Below, piece after piece: positions 1-6,939 of a DNA stretch of 64,000 bases. The DNA lies in assembly GCA_035529075.1 (NCBI GenBank), contig DATKXK010000014.1:450264-514263 (forward strand). Reading direction: 5' to 3'. The position numbers were made by a program, and so were the translations under genes. The notes under the pieces are model-generated. The model made no database searches. It was not told where the DNA came from and was given only the letters and a program-made list of their open reading frames with translations. Within the stretch, counting starts at the first letter, position 1, and every line of letters starts with the position of its first letter. The stretch is from Acidobacteriota bacterium (lineage in GTDB: Bacteria; Zixibacteria; MSB-5A5; GN15; FEB-12).

Positions 1-45
1 CATTATGCGGTTTATCAGGGGCTTCTGAGGCACCGCCGATACTTG

Positions 46-74
46 TTGCCATGGCCGGTCGATTTGCATATAAT
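46..74 (+). promoter_or_regulatory. sigma70-type promoter of lepB
   Basis: TTGCCA (46-51) and a perfect TATAAT (69-74) are separated by 17 nt, which predicts a transcription start near 81. The only downstream gene is the signal peptidase. Seen by eye only. Confidence 0.6.
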
Positions 75-122
75 CACTGAAACTTTCATACGGGAACGAC
101 AGTAAAATAAGCGGTTTTGGCA

Positions 123-872
123 ATGACGCGAAGATCAACAGAACGGGAAACGCAGGCCGGCATGGTAAACAGCGTCTGGAGCAACCTCAAGCAGATAGGC
201 CTGGCTGTCATCCTGGCACTCGTTATCAAGACATCGATCGTCGAGGCCTACAAGATCCCCACGGCGTCGATGGAGGATACGCTTCTGGTCGGTGACTTCC
301 TGCTGGCCAACAAGTTCGTCTACGGAGCGGTGTTGCCGGTGGTGGGATGGCGACTGCCCGCTTTCGACCAACCGCAGGCGGGCGATATCGTGATTTTCCT
401 GTTCCCCGGCGACGGACAGACCAAGTACATCAAGCGTTGCATCGCCGTGCCCGGTGACACCGTTGAGGTCAAGGACAAAATCCTTTACGTCAACGGCCGG
501 CAGTTTGAAAACCCCGAAAGAGCCAAGTACATCGACACGACGGCCGACGGTCGGCCGGTGATAATGCCGCGCCGGGTCGGCGGCCAGAACAGCCGGGACA
601 ATTTCGGCCCCTACGTCGTTCCCGGAGACAGTTATTTCATGATGGGTGACAACCGGGACAACTCCTATGACTCACGCTACTGGCGGGCCGTCCCGAAGGA
701 CCTGGTTCTCGGCGAGGCCCTGTTGATCCACTGGTCGTGGGATGAGTCAAAATACGAGTCGCCCGAGGTGTCCGTGGATGATCCGCTGTCGGTTCCTCGC
801 GTATTCGTGTATAATGCCATCCACTTCTTCCATAAGGTGCGGTGGGGGCGTCTGTTCCACATAATCTCATGA
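123..872 (+). CDS. lepB: Signal peptidase I
   Basis: This is a type I (S26) signal peptidase, which removes signal peptides from exported proteins at the outer face of the inner membrane. An N-terminal membrane segment (IGLAVILALVIKTSIVEAY) leads into the box with the catalytic Ser (PTASMEDTL, about residue 49). The general-base Lys lies in KYIKRCIAVPGD (about residue 104). The late family box GDNRDNSYDSRYW is also present. About 250 residues is normal for the family. The start is uncertain: a TTG at 117 and ATGs at 123 and 162 are all in frame and none has a clear Shine-Dalgarno. The stop overlaps the start of a 20-codon ORF by ATGA. The family call is secure. Confidence 0.95.
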   Translation: MTRRSTERETQAGMVNSVWSNLKQIGLAVILALVIKTSIVEAYKIPTASMEDTLLVGDFLLANKFVYGAVLPVVGWRLPAFDQPQAGDIVIFLFPGDGQTKYIKRCIAVPGDTVEVKDKILYVNGRQFENPERAKYIDTTADGRPVIMPRRVGGQNSRDNFGPYVVPGDSYFMMGDNRDNSYDSRYWRAVPKDLVLGEALLIHWSWDESKYESPEVSVDDPLSVPRVFVYNAIHFFHKVRWGRLFHIIS

Positions 873-931
873 GTATCTCGTGTCCCGGATGCGGACGGCT
901 TGCGCATGAGGAAGTGCAATGCGTAGATTAG
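869..931 (+). CDS. Possible 20-residue coupled mini-ORF with a CPGCG knuckle
   Basis: The ATG overlaps the lepB stop as ATGA, the usual form of translational coupling. The ORF encodes 20 residues with a CPGC knuckle near the N-terminus and a third Cys near the C-terminus, and stops at TAG 929-931. The Shine-Dalgarno (GAGGAAG, 908-914) and ATG of the next gene (919) lie inside it, so its translation could open or block that start. It may be a leader peptide, a tiny zinc-knuckle protein or a chance ORF. There is no homology evidence. Confidence 0.25.
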   Translation: MSISCPGCGRLAHEEVQCVD

Positions 932-1641
932 CCCTGACCTGTCTGAGCCTGCTCGCCCTGTCAAAGGCGGCGGCGGGCGGCCCCTCGGTGGAGGTTTCCC
1001 ACGACGAGTTCGATTTCGGTAAGACCGTCCAGCGTGCCGTCGTCACGCACGACTTCTGGATAAAGTCGACCGGGGATGATACGCTGATCATTACGAACGT
1101 CGTTCCCGGCTGCGGATGCACGAAATCCTGGGTGTCCGACAGCACTCTTGCTCCCGGAGACAGCACCAACCTGCACATCGTCTTTTCGACCGGCTATTTC
1201 CGCGGCCACGTTGCCAAGCGCCCGTATATAGAGACAAATGCCTCGGCTGACAAGGTCTACGTGAAAATCCACGCCGAACTCGAGGTCCAGCCGCAGAACG
1301 GCGGCGCCGTCGCGATCACCCCGCCGGTGGTGGACGTGTCTCAGTTCGATGAGCGACCTCGGCGCCGGGCGCGGTTCTTCATCGAAAATCGGAGCGACCG
1401 GAACCTCAACATCAGCGTGGCAGATTCGTCCTTCAAGAGCTTCAGCGTGAAAGTGCCGGACAAGGTCAAGGCGGGCGAATCGGTGGAAGCCCTGATCACT
1501 GTCTTCAAAGAGGCGGTTGCAACTGACTTCGAGGAGTCGTTGACGCTTGAATTCGACGACGCCCTGCAGTCACGCTTCACGGTTCCGATCAAGCGGCTGT
1601 ACCGCGCAGGCGATAAGAGCACCGCCACCGGCGGAAAGTGA
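919..1641 (+). CDS. DUF1573 domain protein (Cys form)
   Basis: An exported protein of 240 residues. A short hydrophobic signal segment (ALTCLSLLALSKAAAG) is followed by a DUF1573 Ig-like domain with the hallmark FDFGKTV...VVPGCGCTK, the two cysteines being residues 65 and 67. A second beta-rich domain ends in FTVPIKRLYR. The molecular role of DUF1573 is not established; the C-x-C suggests metal binding or thiol redox outside the cytoplasm. It aligns along its whole length with the protein at 61500-62240, which has UGA at the first of these cysteines. GAGGAAG at 908-914 supports the start. A terminator follows at 1672-1702. Confidence 0.85.
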   Translation: MRRLALTCLSLLALSKAAAGGPSVEVSHDEFDFGKTVQRAVVTHDFWIKSTGDDTLIITNVVPGCGCTKSWVSDSTLAPGDSTNLHIVFSTGYFRGHVAKRPYIETNASADKVYVKIHAELEVQPQNGGAVAITPPVVDVSQFDERPRRRARFFIENRSDRNLNISVADSSFKSFSVKVPDKVKAGESVEALITVFKEAVATDFEESLTLEFDDALQSRFTVPIKRLYRAGDKSTATGGK

Positions 1642-1671
1642 CTGGCCTCGCGAACAGCCTTACTTCGCTAA

Positions 1672-1702
1672 CCCGGGAGCGCCGGTTTCCGGGACTTTTT
1701 TT
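1672..1702 (+). terminator. Rho-independent terminator after DUF1573 gene
   Basis: A CCCGG (1672-1676) / CCGGG (1689-1693) stem is followed by a run of seven T at 1696-1702. It separates the DUF1573 gene from ccmA. Confidence 0.6.
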
Positions 1703-1739
1703 GATTTGATTTCGTCGCATCATCTTCTTAATTGGCAAT

Positions 1740-2357
1740 ATGTTCAGACTGAAGGTCAGCAGCCTGGCCAAACGTTTCGGCCCGCGCCAGGTCTTTACCG
1801 ATATCTCGTTTGATCTCACGACGGGCCAGTCGCTCGCCGTCATCGGGCCCAACGGCTCCGGGAAGACGACCCTGCTCATGACGCTGTTGGCCGGCCTGCG
1901 GCCGACGCGGGGAGAAATCACGTACTACCACGACGGCGCTGCCATGGACGCCGACCAGGTCCGTACTCATGCGTCCCTGGTCTCGCCCTACTTCCACTTG
2001 TACGACAGTCTCACTGCTGAAGAAAATCTCAAGTTTTTTGCCACCGTGTCCGGATATGCCATCACCGGCAAGCAGGTGGATTCTCTGCTCGCGCGCGTAG
2101 GCCTGGAGGGCAGAGGTATGGATCTTGTCGGCGAGTATTCGTCCGGCATGAAGCAGCGGCTCAAGTACGCAACGGGCCTGCTGAAAAAACCTGCCTTTCT
2201 GTTTCTGGACGAGCCCTCCTCGAACCTCGATGAGGAAGGCAAACGGACGGTCCGTGATATTATTGAGGAATGCCGAGACAGTACCATTCTGGTGATCGCA
2301 ACCAATGAACAAGAGGAGTACGGCCTTGCCTCGCAACTCTGCCGGGTTAGCCGGTAA
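1740..2357 (+). CDS. ccmA: Heme exporter ATPase CcmA
   Basis: ABC ATPase of 205 residues, the usual size for CcmA, which with CcmB powers the heme-handling step of System I cytochrome c maturation at the inner membrane. The Walker A is GPNGSGKTT. The signature is YSSGMKQRLKYA, and the Walker B is FLFLDEPSSNLD. The identification as CcmA rather than another small ABC ATPase rests on the following genes, which are CcmB-like and CcmE-like. The end overlaps ccmB, suggesting coupling. Confidence 0.8.
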   Translation: MFRLKVSSLAKRFGPRQVFTDISFDLTTGQSLAVIGPNGSGKTTLLMTLLAGLRPTRGEITYYHDGAAMDADQVRTHASLVSPYFHLYDSLTAEENLKFFATVSGYAITGKQVDSLLARVGLEGRGMDLVGEYSSGMKQRLKYATGLLKKPAFLFLDEPSSNLDEEGKRTVRDIIEECRDSTILVIATNEQEEYGLASQLCRVSR

Positions 2358-3009
2358 GGCGTTCGCCGTCTACGCCAAGGACCTTCAGCAGGAACTGCGG
2401 ACGCGCTACGCCGTCAGCACCATACTTCTGTTCGGAATTGCGGCGCTGGCCATGGTTTCGTATTCGCTCGGGCAGAGCGGCCTGCCGCCCAAAATGCTCT
2501 CGGCCCTGTTCTGGGTGATCATGTTCTTTTCGTCGATGGCCGGTCTGGCCCAGGCCTTCATCCGCGAGGAAGAAGCCGGGACCTCGCTCGCGCTCAGACT
2601 CAACGCCGACCCCGGCGCCGTCTACCTCGGAAAACTCTTCTTCAATCTGACGCTGCTGTCTGCGATTACGATTGTCGTGACGCCCGGCTTCTTTCTCTTC
2701 ATGGATGCACCGACGGACGGCGTTGGGATTTTCGTGCTCATCACGTTCCTCGGTGTCCTGGCTCTGTGTGCCGCGACCACCCTGGTAGCGGCGATCATCG
2801 CCCGGGCCGCCATGAAGGGTGCGCTCTTCGCGGTGGTAGCCCTGCCCATCGTGATTGTTCCTATGATGGTCCTGGTGGGGGCCGGCGCCAGGGCGCTCGA
2901 TGGCGGTACCCTGGGCCAGGTGGCTCCGGAAATACAGGTGCTGATCGCCTACACGGTAGTGATGGTAACGGCGTCGTATCTGCTTTTCAGATTCGTCTGG
3001 CTGGAATAA
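2326..3009 (+). CDS. ccmB: Heme exporter membrane protein CcmB
   Basis: An integral membrane protein of about 227 residues with six hydrophobic segments and the CcmB-like early motif KDLQQELRTRYAVSTILLFG. It is the permease partner of CcmA. I prefer TTG 2326 because GAGGAG (2313-2318) sits 7 nt upstream; an ATG at 2305 in the same frame has no such site. The ORF overlaps ccmA in another frame. A ccmC gene, which commonly follows ccmB, is absent here: the next gene is ccmE. Confidence 0.8.
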   Translation: MPRNSAGLAGKAFAVYAKDLQQELRTRYAVSTILLFGIAALAMVSYSLGQSGLPPKMLSALFWVIMFFSSMAGLAQAFIREEEAGTSLALRLNADPGAVYLGKLFFNLTLLSAITIVVTPGFFLFMDAPTDGVGIFVLITFLGVLALCAATTLVAAIIARAAMKGALFAVVALPIVIVPMMVLVGAGARALDGGTLGQVAPEIQVLIAYTVVMVTASYLLFRFVWLE

Positions 3010-3060
3010 CGCCGGTCGCGGTAAGCCGCACGCCTCAACCGGCGCGTCAGGAGGTTCTCG

Positions 3061-3507
3061 GTGAAGGCCAGATACGTTCTCGGAATTCTCACCATAATCG
3101 TGTTTGTCGTCTGGGGCGCCACGGCATTCTTCAAAACCACCGTTCAATACGTTTCCATCAGGGAGGCCGCCGCCAGCCGCCGTGTCGTCCAGGTGATGGG
3201 CAGGATCGACGTCGATCGCGTCCGCTATGACGTCGAAAACACTCGGCTACTGTTCGATGTCTATGACCCCGAGGCCGACGATAAACTGTCGGCTGACCGG
3301 TTGTCGGTCGTTTACTACGGTGTCGTGCCGGGCAATTTTGAGCAGGCCACGTCCGTGGTTCTGAAAGGGAAACCGGGTGAGGGGGGCCTCTTTGTCGCCG
3401 AGCAGATCCTGGTAAAGTGCCCGTCGAAATACCAGGGCGGGGGAAAACCGGAATACCAGGATATCCGCAAGCGTGATACGGCGGCCGGTGCCCCGGGCCG
3501 AACCTGA
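3061..3507 (+). CDS. ccmE: Heme chaperone CcmE, CxxxY type
   Basis: Periplasmic heme chaperone of cytochrome c maturation, 148 residues, with one N-terminal anchor (YVLGILTIIVFVVWGATAFF) and an OB-fold-like body. Classical CcmE binds heme covalently through a His in an HxxxY motif. Here the segment is LVKCPSKYQ, so Cys120 replaces the His and Tyr124 is kept. This CxxxY variant is known from deltaproteobacteria and archaea that use a reduced Ccm set. AGGAGG upstream supports the GTG start. No ccmC, ccmF or ccmH lies nearby. Confidence 0.85.
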   Translation: MKARYVLGILTIIVFVVWGATAFFKTTVQYVSIREAAASRRVVQVMGRIDVDRVRYDVENTRLLFDVYDPEADDKLSADRLSVVYYGVVPGNFEQATSVVLKGKPGEGGLFVAEQILVKCPSKYQGGGKPEYQDIRKRDTAAGAPGRT

Positions 3508-3565
3508 GCCCTGCCTGCAGCCTTCCCGGGTGACACTACCGTCGGCTTCAATCTACATTCAGTGC

Positions 3566-3594
3566 TTGACACGTGACCTGTGGCCGGACATCTT
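3566..3594 (+). promoter_or_regulatory. Candidate promoter of the riboswitch transcript
   Basis: A perfect TTGACA (3566-3571) is followed after 17 nt by CATCTT, a weak -10. Transcription would begin just before the cobalamin riboswitch, which fits. Confidence 0.4.
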
Positions 3595-3597
3595 TGT

Positions 3598-3786
3598 CTC
3601 TACATCGTCCCGGTGCCGTCAGTTGTCGACGGGTAAAAGGGAAGACGGTGCGAATCCGTCGCAGCCCCGCTACTGTGTTGGCTACTTCCCGGGCACTCTG
3701 CCACTCATTGTCGGATCAATGGGGAAGGCGCTCGCGGGAGGTCTGAAGCCGGAGTCAGGAAACCTGCCGGGACCCAACCATGACGC
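3598..3786 (+). ncRNA. Cobalamin riboswitch
   Basis: The region has the conserved cobalamin-aptamer core: GGGAAGACGGTGCGAATCC, then CAGCCCCGCTACTGT, and the B12-box AGTCAGGAAACCTGCC at 3753-3768. About 190 nt matches the family. It lies directly upstream of a BtuB-type receptor, the commonest target of this riboswitch. The edges are approximate because pairing was judged by eye. Confidence 0.93.
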
Positions 3787-3828
3787 CAGCCGGACGCGTG
3801 GGCCATCCGGAAGTTTCCCATGGCCGTG

Positions 3829-3848
3829 CTCCCGGCGACCGGAGGAGG
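3829..3848 (+). promoter_or_regulatory. Shine-Dalgarno-sequestering hairpin (riboswitch expression platform)
   Basis: CTCC(C)GG at 3829-3835 can pair with CCGGAG at 3839-3844 around a CGA loop. This hides part of the ribosome site GGAGGAGG (3841-3848), which is 5 nt before the GTG start of btuB. No U-tract is present, so control of translation is more likely than termination. This is an inference from pairing. Confidence 0.45.
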
Positions 3849-3853
3849 TTTTT

Positions 3854-5872
3854 GTGAAGCACGGTCTTCTTTCTATCCTCATGGCGGTGGTGCTGGGCGC
3901 GAGTGGAGCCCGGGCCGAAACCGAGTTACCTCAGGGCGATACGACTATCCTGCAAAACGACCGGCAGGAAGCGCTCGGCGCCCAGGCGCCGCGCGAACTG
4001 CCCGACAGCATCGTGGTCACCGCCAACCGGTTCGGCCTGCTGCCGGAAAAATCAGTCTGGCCGGTCACCGCCGTTTCTGCCGAAACGATCGCTATCCAGG
4101 GAAGCCTGGAATCGACCCTTGACGGACGGGCGGGGGTGGACATCCGGCAGCAATCCGGCGAGGGTTCGCTCTCCACCTTATCAAGCTGGGGACTGCGCAA
4201 CCGGCACATGCTGCTCCTGTATGACGGGCGCGTCGTCAGGGACTATTCTCTGGGCGGCTTCAGCCTGTCCAACTACAGCTCCGAGGAGGTAGATCGCCTG
4301 GAGCTGGTCAAGGGACCGCAGTCGGCGTTCTACGGTGCCGACGCCGTGGGGGGCGTTATCAACCTGATCTCCCGGTCGGTTCTGGTCGACCGGCTTGCCG
4401 TGACGACAAAACTGGGCTCGCAATACACGCAACTGTACCGGCTTGACATGGCCCGGTCCATTGCCACCGCCGGGATCGGTGGCTTTGCCGAGTTTGCCCG
4501 TACCGACAATCGTCGGGACAACGCCGGCTCCGAGAGAGTCCTTTTCGGCCTCCGTGGGGACTATCTCTCTCCCGACGACCGCCAGGGTATCTCCCTGTGG
4601 GGCCGCTACTTCTCCGACAGCCTCGGTGTTCCCGGTCCGGTGCCCGATCGGACGGCCGTCCCGATCCACGGCTCCGAAGATGCCTGGAGTCTTTACGACC
4701 ACCAGAAGGATGAAAACTACTCATTCGACCTCAGGTACCGCTTCTGGGATCGCGATTACGGTCTGGTCCGCCTTGACCTTTTCTGGGAGAAAAAGAACCT
4801 CGATTATCGATGGCTCTACCAGGACTTTCAGTTAGACGATGTTTACTCGCGGTCGGTGTACAACAAGCGCTCGGCCGGTGTAAGCGGTCACTATATGCGT
4901 GAATTCTCCTCAGTCGCCGTCGTCGGGGGAGTCGACTGGCTGTCGGGGTCAATCCGGGCGACACAGGCCGATATCACCCGCACCGCCGGCGGAGCGGTGC
5001 AGGCGCACTCGTTCTGGTCCGGGTCACAGGATCAGTTCGACGTATGGGCCGGGACCACCGTAGACCCCGCGCGTATTCTCCGCTTTGACCTGAGTGGACG
5101 CCTCCAGTTCGTGAGAAACCGCAGGGTACAGCCGTCATATAACCTGGGCGTGGTGTGTTCCCTGTCCTCCAGCTTATCTGCGAAAATCGGTTACGGTTAT
5201 GCGTTTCGGTTGCCGACCATAGCTGAGCAGTTCGCGGACGAATTCTTCACCCGGGGCAGCAGCAACCTGAGCCCTGAGACGTCGCGCTCCATGGTTGGAA
5301 CCGTGTCCTTCTCGGCACCGCGCTCGCACACCTATGTCAGCGGAACGCTCTTTCATCAGACGGTGGACTCAGTCATTCAGTATGACTACGACCCTGACGT
5401 CTTGAAGTACGTTCCCCACAACGTCGAGTTGATCCGTACCACGGGACTGGATCTGAGCGTCGGACATCGGCTTGGCAATTCCGTGGCCCTGCAAGGCAGC
5501 CTGGTCTACCAGTGGGCCGAGCAAACGACGGATGTACGGAAGACGTACACCGATGCCTGGTACGTGCCGGATCTCAAGTGGCGCCTGGAGGCCGGCGGGG
5601 ATATTGCGCGCCCGGTTTCGTACCACGTCGATGTCACGTATACGTCCGACCGGACTGCCCTTGTCGGGGGGGATCCCAAGACCATCGAGCAGGTGTATGA
5701 ACTGGGCGCCTCGCTGACCGTCCGACCGTGGGCTCATCTGACGCTGATCCTGACCGGCCTGGACTTGACGGACGAGCGCCGTCCGGATAACTTCGGGTAC
5801 TCATCCGGCGATGGTGGCTATCCGACCCTGGGTCGGCGGTTCTTCTTCAAGACGGTCATCGACGTGCTGTGA
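3854..5872 (+). CDS. btuB: TonB-dependent cobalamin receptor, BtuB-like
   Basis: An outer-membrane receptor of 672 residues that would import B12-like corrinoids using TonB energy. The signal peptide is about residues 1-21 (LLSILMAVVLGASGARA). A TonB box, DSIVVTANR, lies at about 51-59, followed by a plug domain (LLLYDGRVV, ELVKGPQSAFYGADAVGGVINL) and a 22-strand-type barrel. The reading frame stays open upstream to 3473, but that stretch holds the riboswitch. GTG 3854 has GGAGGAGG 5 nt upstream and begins a good signal peptide, so it is the real start. The substrate is inferred mainly from the riboswitch. The TonB system at 17.9-20.6 kb could energise it. Confidence 0.92.
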   Translation: MKHGLLSILMAVVLGASGARAETELPQGDTTILQNDRQEALGAQAPRELPDSIVVTANRFGLLPEKSVWPVTAVSAETIAIQGSLESTLDGRAGVDIRQQSGEGSLSTLSSWGLRNRHMLLLYDGRVVRDYSLGGFSLSNYSSEEVDRLELVKGPQSAFYGADAVGGVINLISRSVLVDRLAVTTKLGSQYTQLYRLDMARSIATAGIGGFAEFARTDNRRDNAGSERVLFGLRGDYLSPDDRQGISLWGRYFSDSLGVPGPVPDRTAVPIHGSEDAWSLYDHQKDENYSFDLRYRFWDRDYGLVRLDLFWEKKNLDYRWLYQDFQLDDVYSRSVYNKRSAGVSGHYMREFSSVAVVGGVDWLSGSIRATQADITRTAGGAVQAHSFWSGSQDQFDVWAGTTVDPARILRFDLSGRLQFVRNRRVQPSYNLGVVCSLSSSLSAKIGYGYAFRLPTIAEQFADEFFTRGSSNLSPETSRSMVGTVSFSAPRSHTYVSGTLFHQTVDSVIQYDYDPDVLKYVPHNVELIRTTGLDLSVGHRLGNSVALQGSLVYQWAEQTTDVRKTYTDAWYVPDLKWRLEAGGDIARPVSYHVDVTYTSDRTALVGGDPKTIEQVYELGASLTVRPWAHLTLILTGLDLTDERRPDNFGYSSGDGGYPTLGRRFFFKTVIDVL

Positions 5873-5964
5873 GAGGTGCCGTCGTTTTTCACTTGTGTTG
5901 CGGCGCCGACAGCGTTATCTATGATCGTTACCGGAAGAACGAACAACCACAGGCAGGTGCATCG

Positions 5965-6369
5965 GTGACTGACTGGAGCCTTGATTACACTATTGACATT
6001 GATACGGAGCATGCGGTGGCGCGCGTGAAGATTTATGGGCTCTGGAAGAAAGAGACGGCCGAACGTTATCACCGTGACTTCGCCAAAGCCGTCCAGCCCC
6101 TTCTGGGCCGTCCCTGGGCCAAGGTCATCGATCTCACCAAGTGGAAGACTTCGTACGAGATTGTGATCGAGGTGATCGGTCGCCACATGGAATGGAGCCG
6201 GGAAAATGACGTCCGGCTCCAGCTGTACATCCTCGACAATCCCAGCACCTTTCGTCAGTTAAACAGGATGTTCGAAAAGGGAGACGTGAAGGCCATCTCG
6301 TCCACCTTCCGTAAGCAGGAAGAGGCCGAGCGATATCTCAAAGAAAACTGGATTGAAAAGCAGAGCTGA
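5965..6369 (+). CDS. Small protein, tandem paralog A (STAS/SpoIIAA-like shape)
   Basis: 134 residues with no signal peptide. The open frame reaches back to 5869, but GTG 5965 gives MTDWSLDYTID, matching the start of the neighbouring paralog (MTEWSIEYTFD), with an AGGCAGG site 7 nt upstream. Shared blocks are IYGLWKxETAERYHRDF, GxPWAKxxDL, FRQLNRMF and a C-terminal EExERYLKENW-like helix. The alternation of strands and helices resembles SpoIIAA/STAS-like single-domain proteins, but I cannot confirm the family. The role is unknown. Confidence 0.7.
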   Translation: MTDWSLDYTIDIDTEHAVARVKIYGLWKKETAERYHRDFAKAVQPLLGRPWAKVIDLTKWKTSYEIVIEVIGRHMEWSRENDVRLQLYILDNPSTFRQLNRMFEKGDVKAISSTFRKQEEAERYLKENWIEKQS

Positions 6370-6513
6370 CGGCCGCTTTCACCCATCTCCTGAGGCCCCG
6401 GGCGCGGACTGAAGATTTCGCTTGCGCCCGTCCACTGCTGGAGTCTTATTATATTCAGATTGTCCTGCTGAACGTTTCTTTCTCCTGACGCCGAGAACTA
6501 TCGCCGAGCAATC

Positions 6514-6918
6514 ATGACTGAGTGGAGTATCGAATACACATTTGACGTCGACACCGGGGACCGGATCATCTACGAGAAAATCTACGGCCTCTGGAAGCAG
6601 GAGACAGCCGAGCGGTATCATCGCGACTTCATGAAGGCGGTGCAGCTGCTGCTCGGTAAGCCCTGGGCCAAACTCGTCGATCTGGTTAATTGGAGAACGT
6701 CGTACCCCCAGGTAACGGACCGCATTGCCGACCATCTCAGGTGGTGCCAAGCGAACAATATGGTGTTGTCCGTCAACGTTCTGAACAACATCAGCACCTA
6801 CCGGCAACTCAACAGAATGTTTACGGGCGGTGGGACCGGGCCGATCTCGAAGACTTTTAGTACGCGCACCGAGGCCGAAGAATTCCTCAAGGAACACTGG
6901 TTCAAGCGCAAAAAGTAG
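6514..6918 (+). CDS. Small protein, tandem paralog B (STAS/SpoIIAA-like shape)
   Basis: 134 residues, clearly homologous along its whole length to the preceding gene: the same KIYGLWKQETAERYHRDF block, then GKPWAKLVDL, TYRQLNRMF and EAEEFLKEHWF. The pair is a tandem duplication that has diverged. It is cytoplasmic by sequence. It is convergent with the S9 peptidase, with 21 nt between the stop codons. Function unknown. Confidence 0.7.
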   Translation: MTEWSIEYTFDVDTGDRIIYEKIYGLWKQETAERYHRDFMKAVQLLLGKPWAKLVDLVNWRTSYPQVTDRIADHLRWCQANNMVLSVNVLNNISTYRQLNRMFTGGGTGPISKTFSTRTEAEEFLKEHWFKRKK

Positions 6919-6939
6919 CCCCGCCGGCACCGGCCCTGT

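Noticed and set aside
3473-3853. N-terminal extension of the BtuB frame
   Set aside because: The stretch contains the cobalamin riboswitch, and the GTG at 3854 has an ideal ribosome site followed by a signal peptide.
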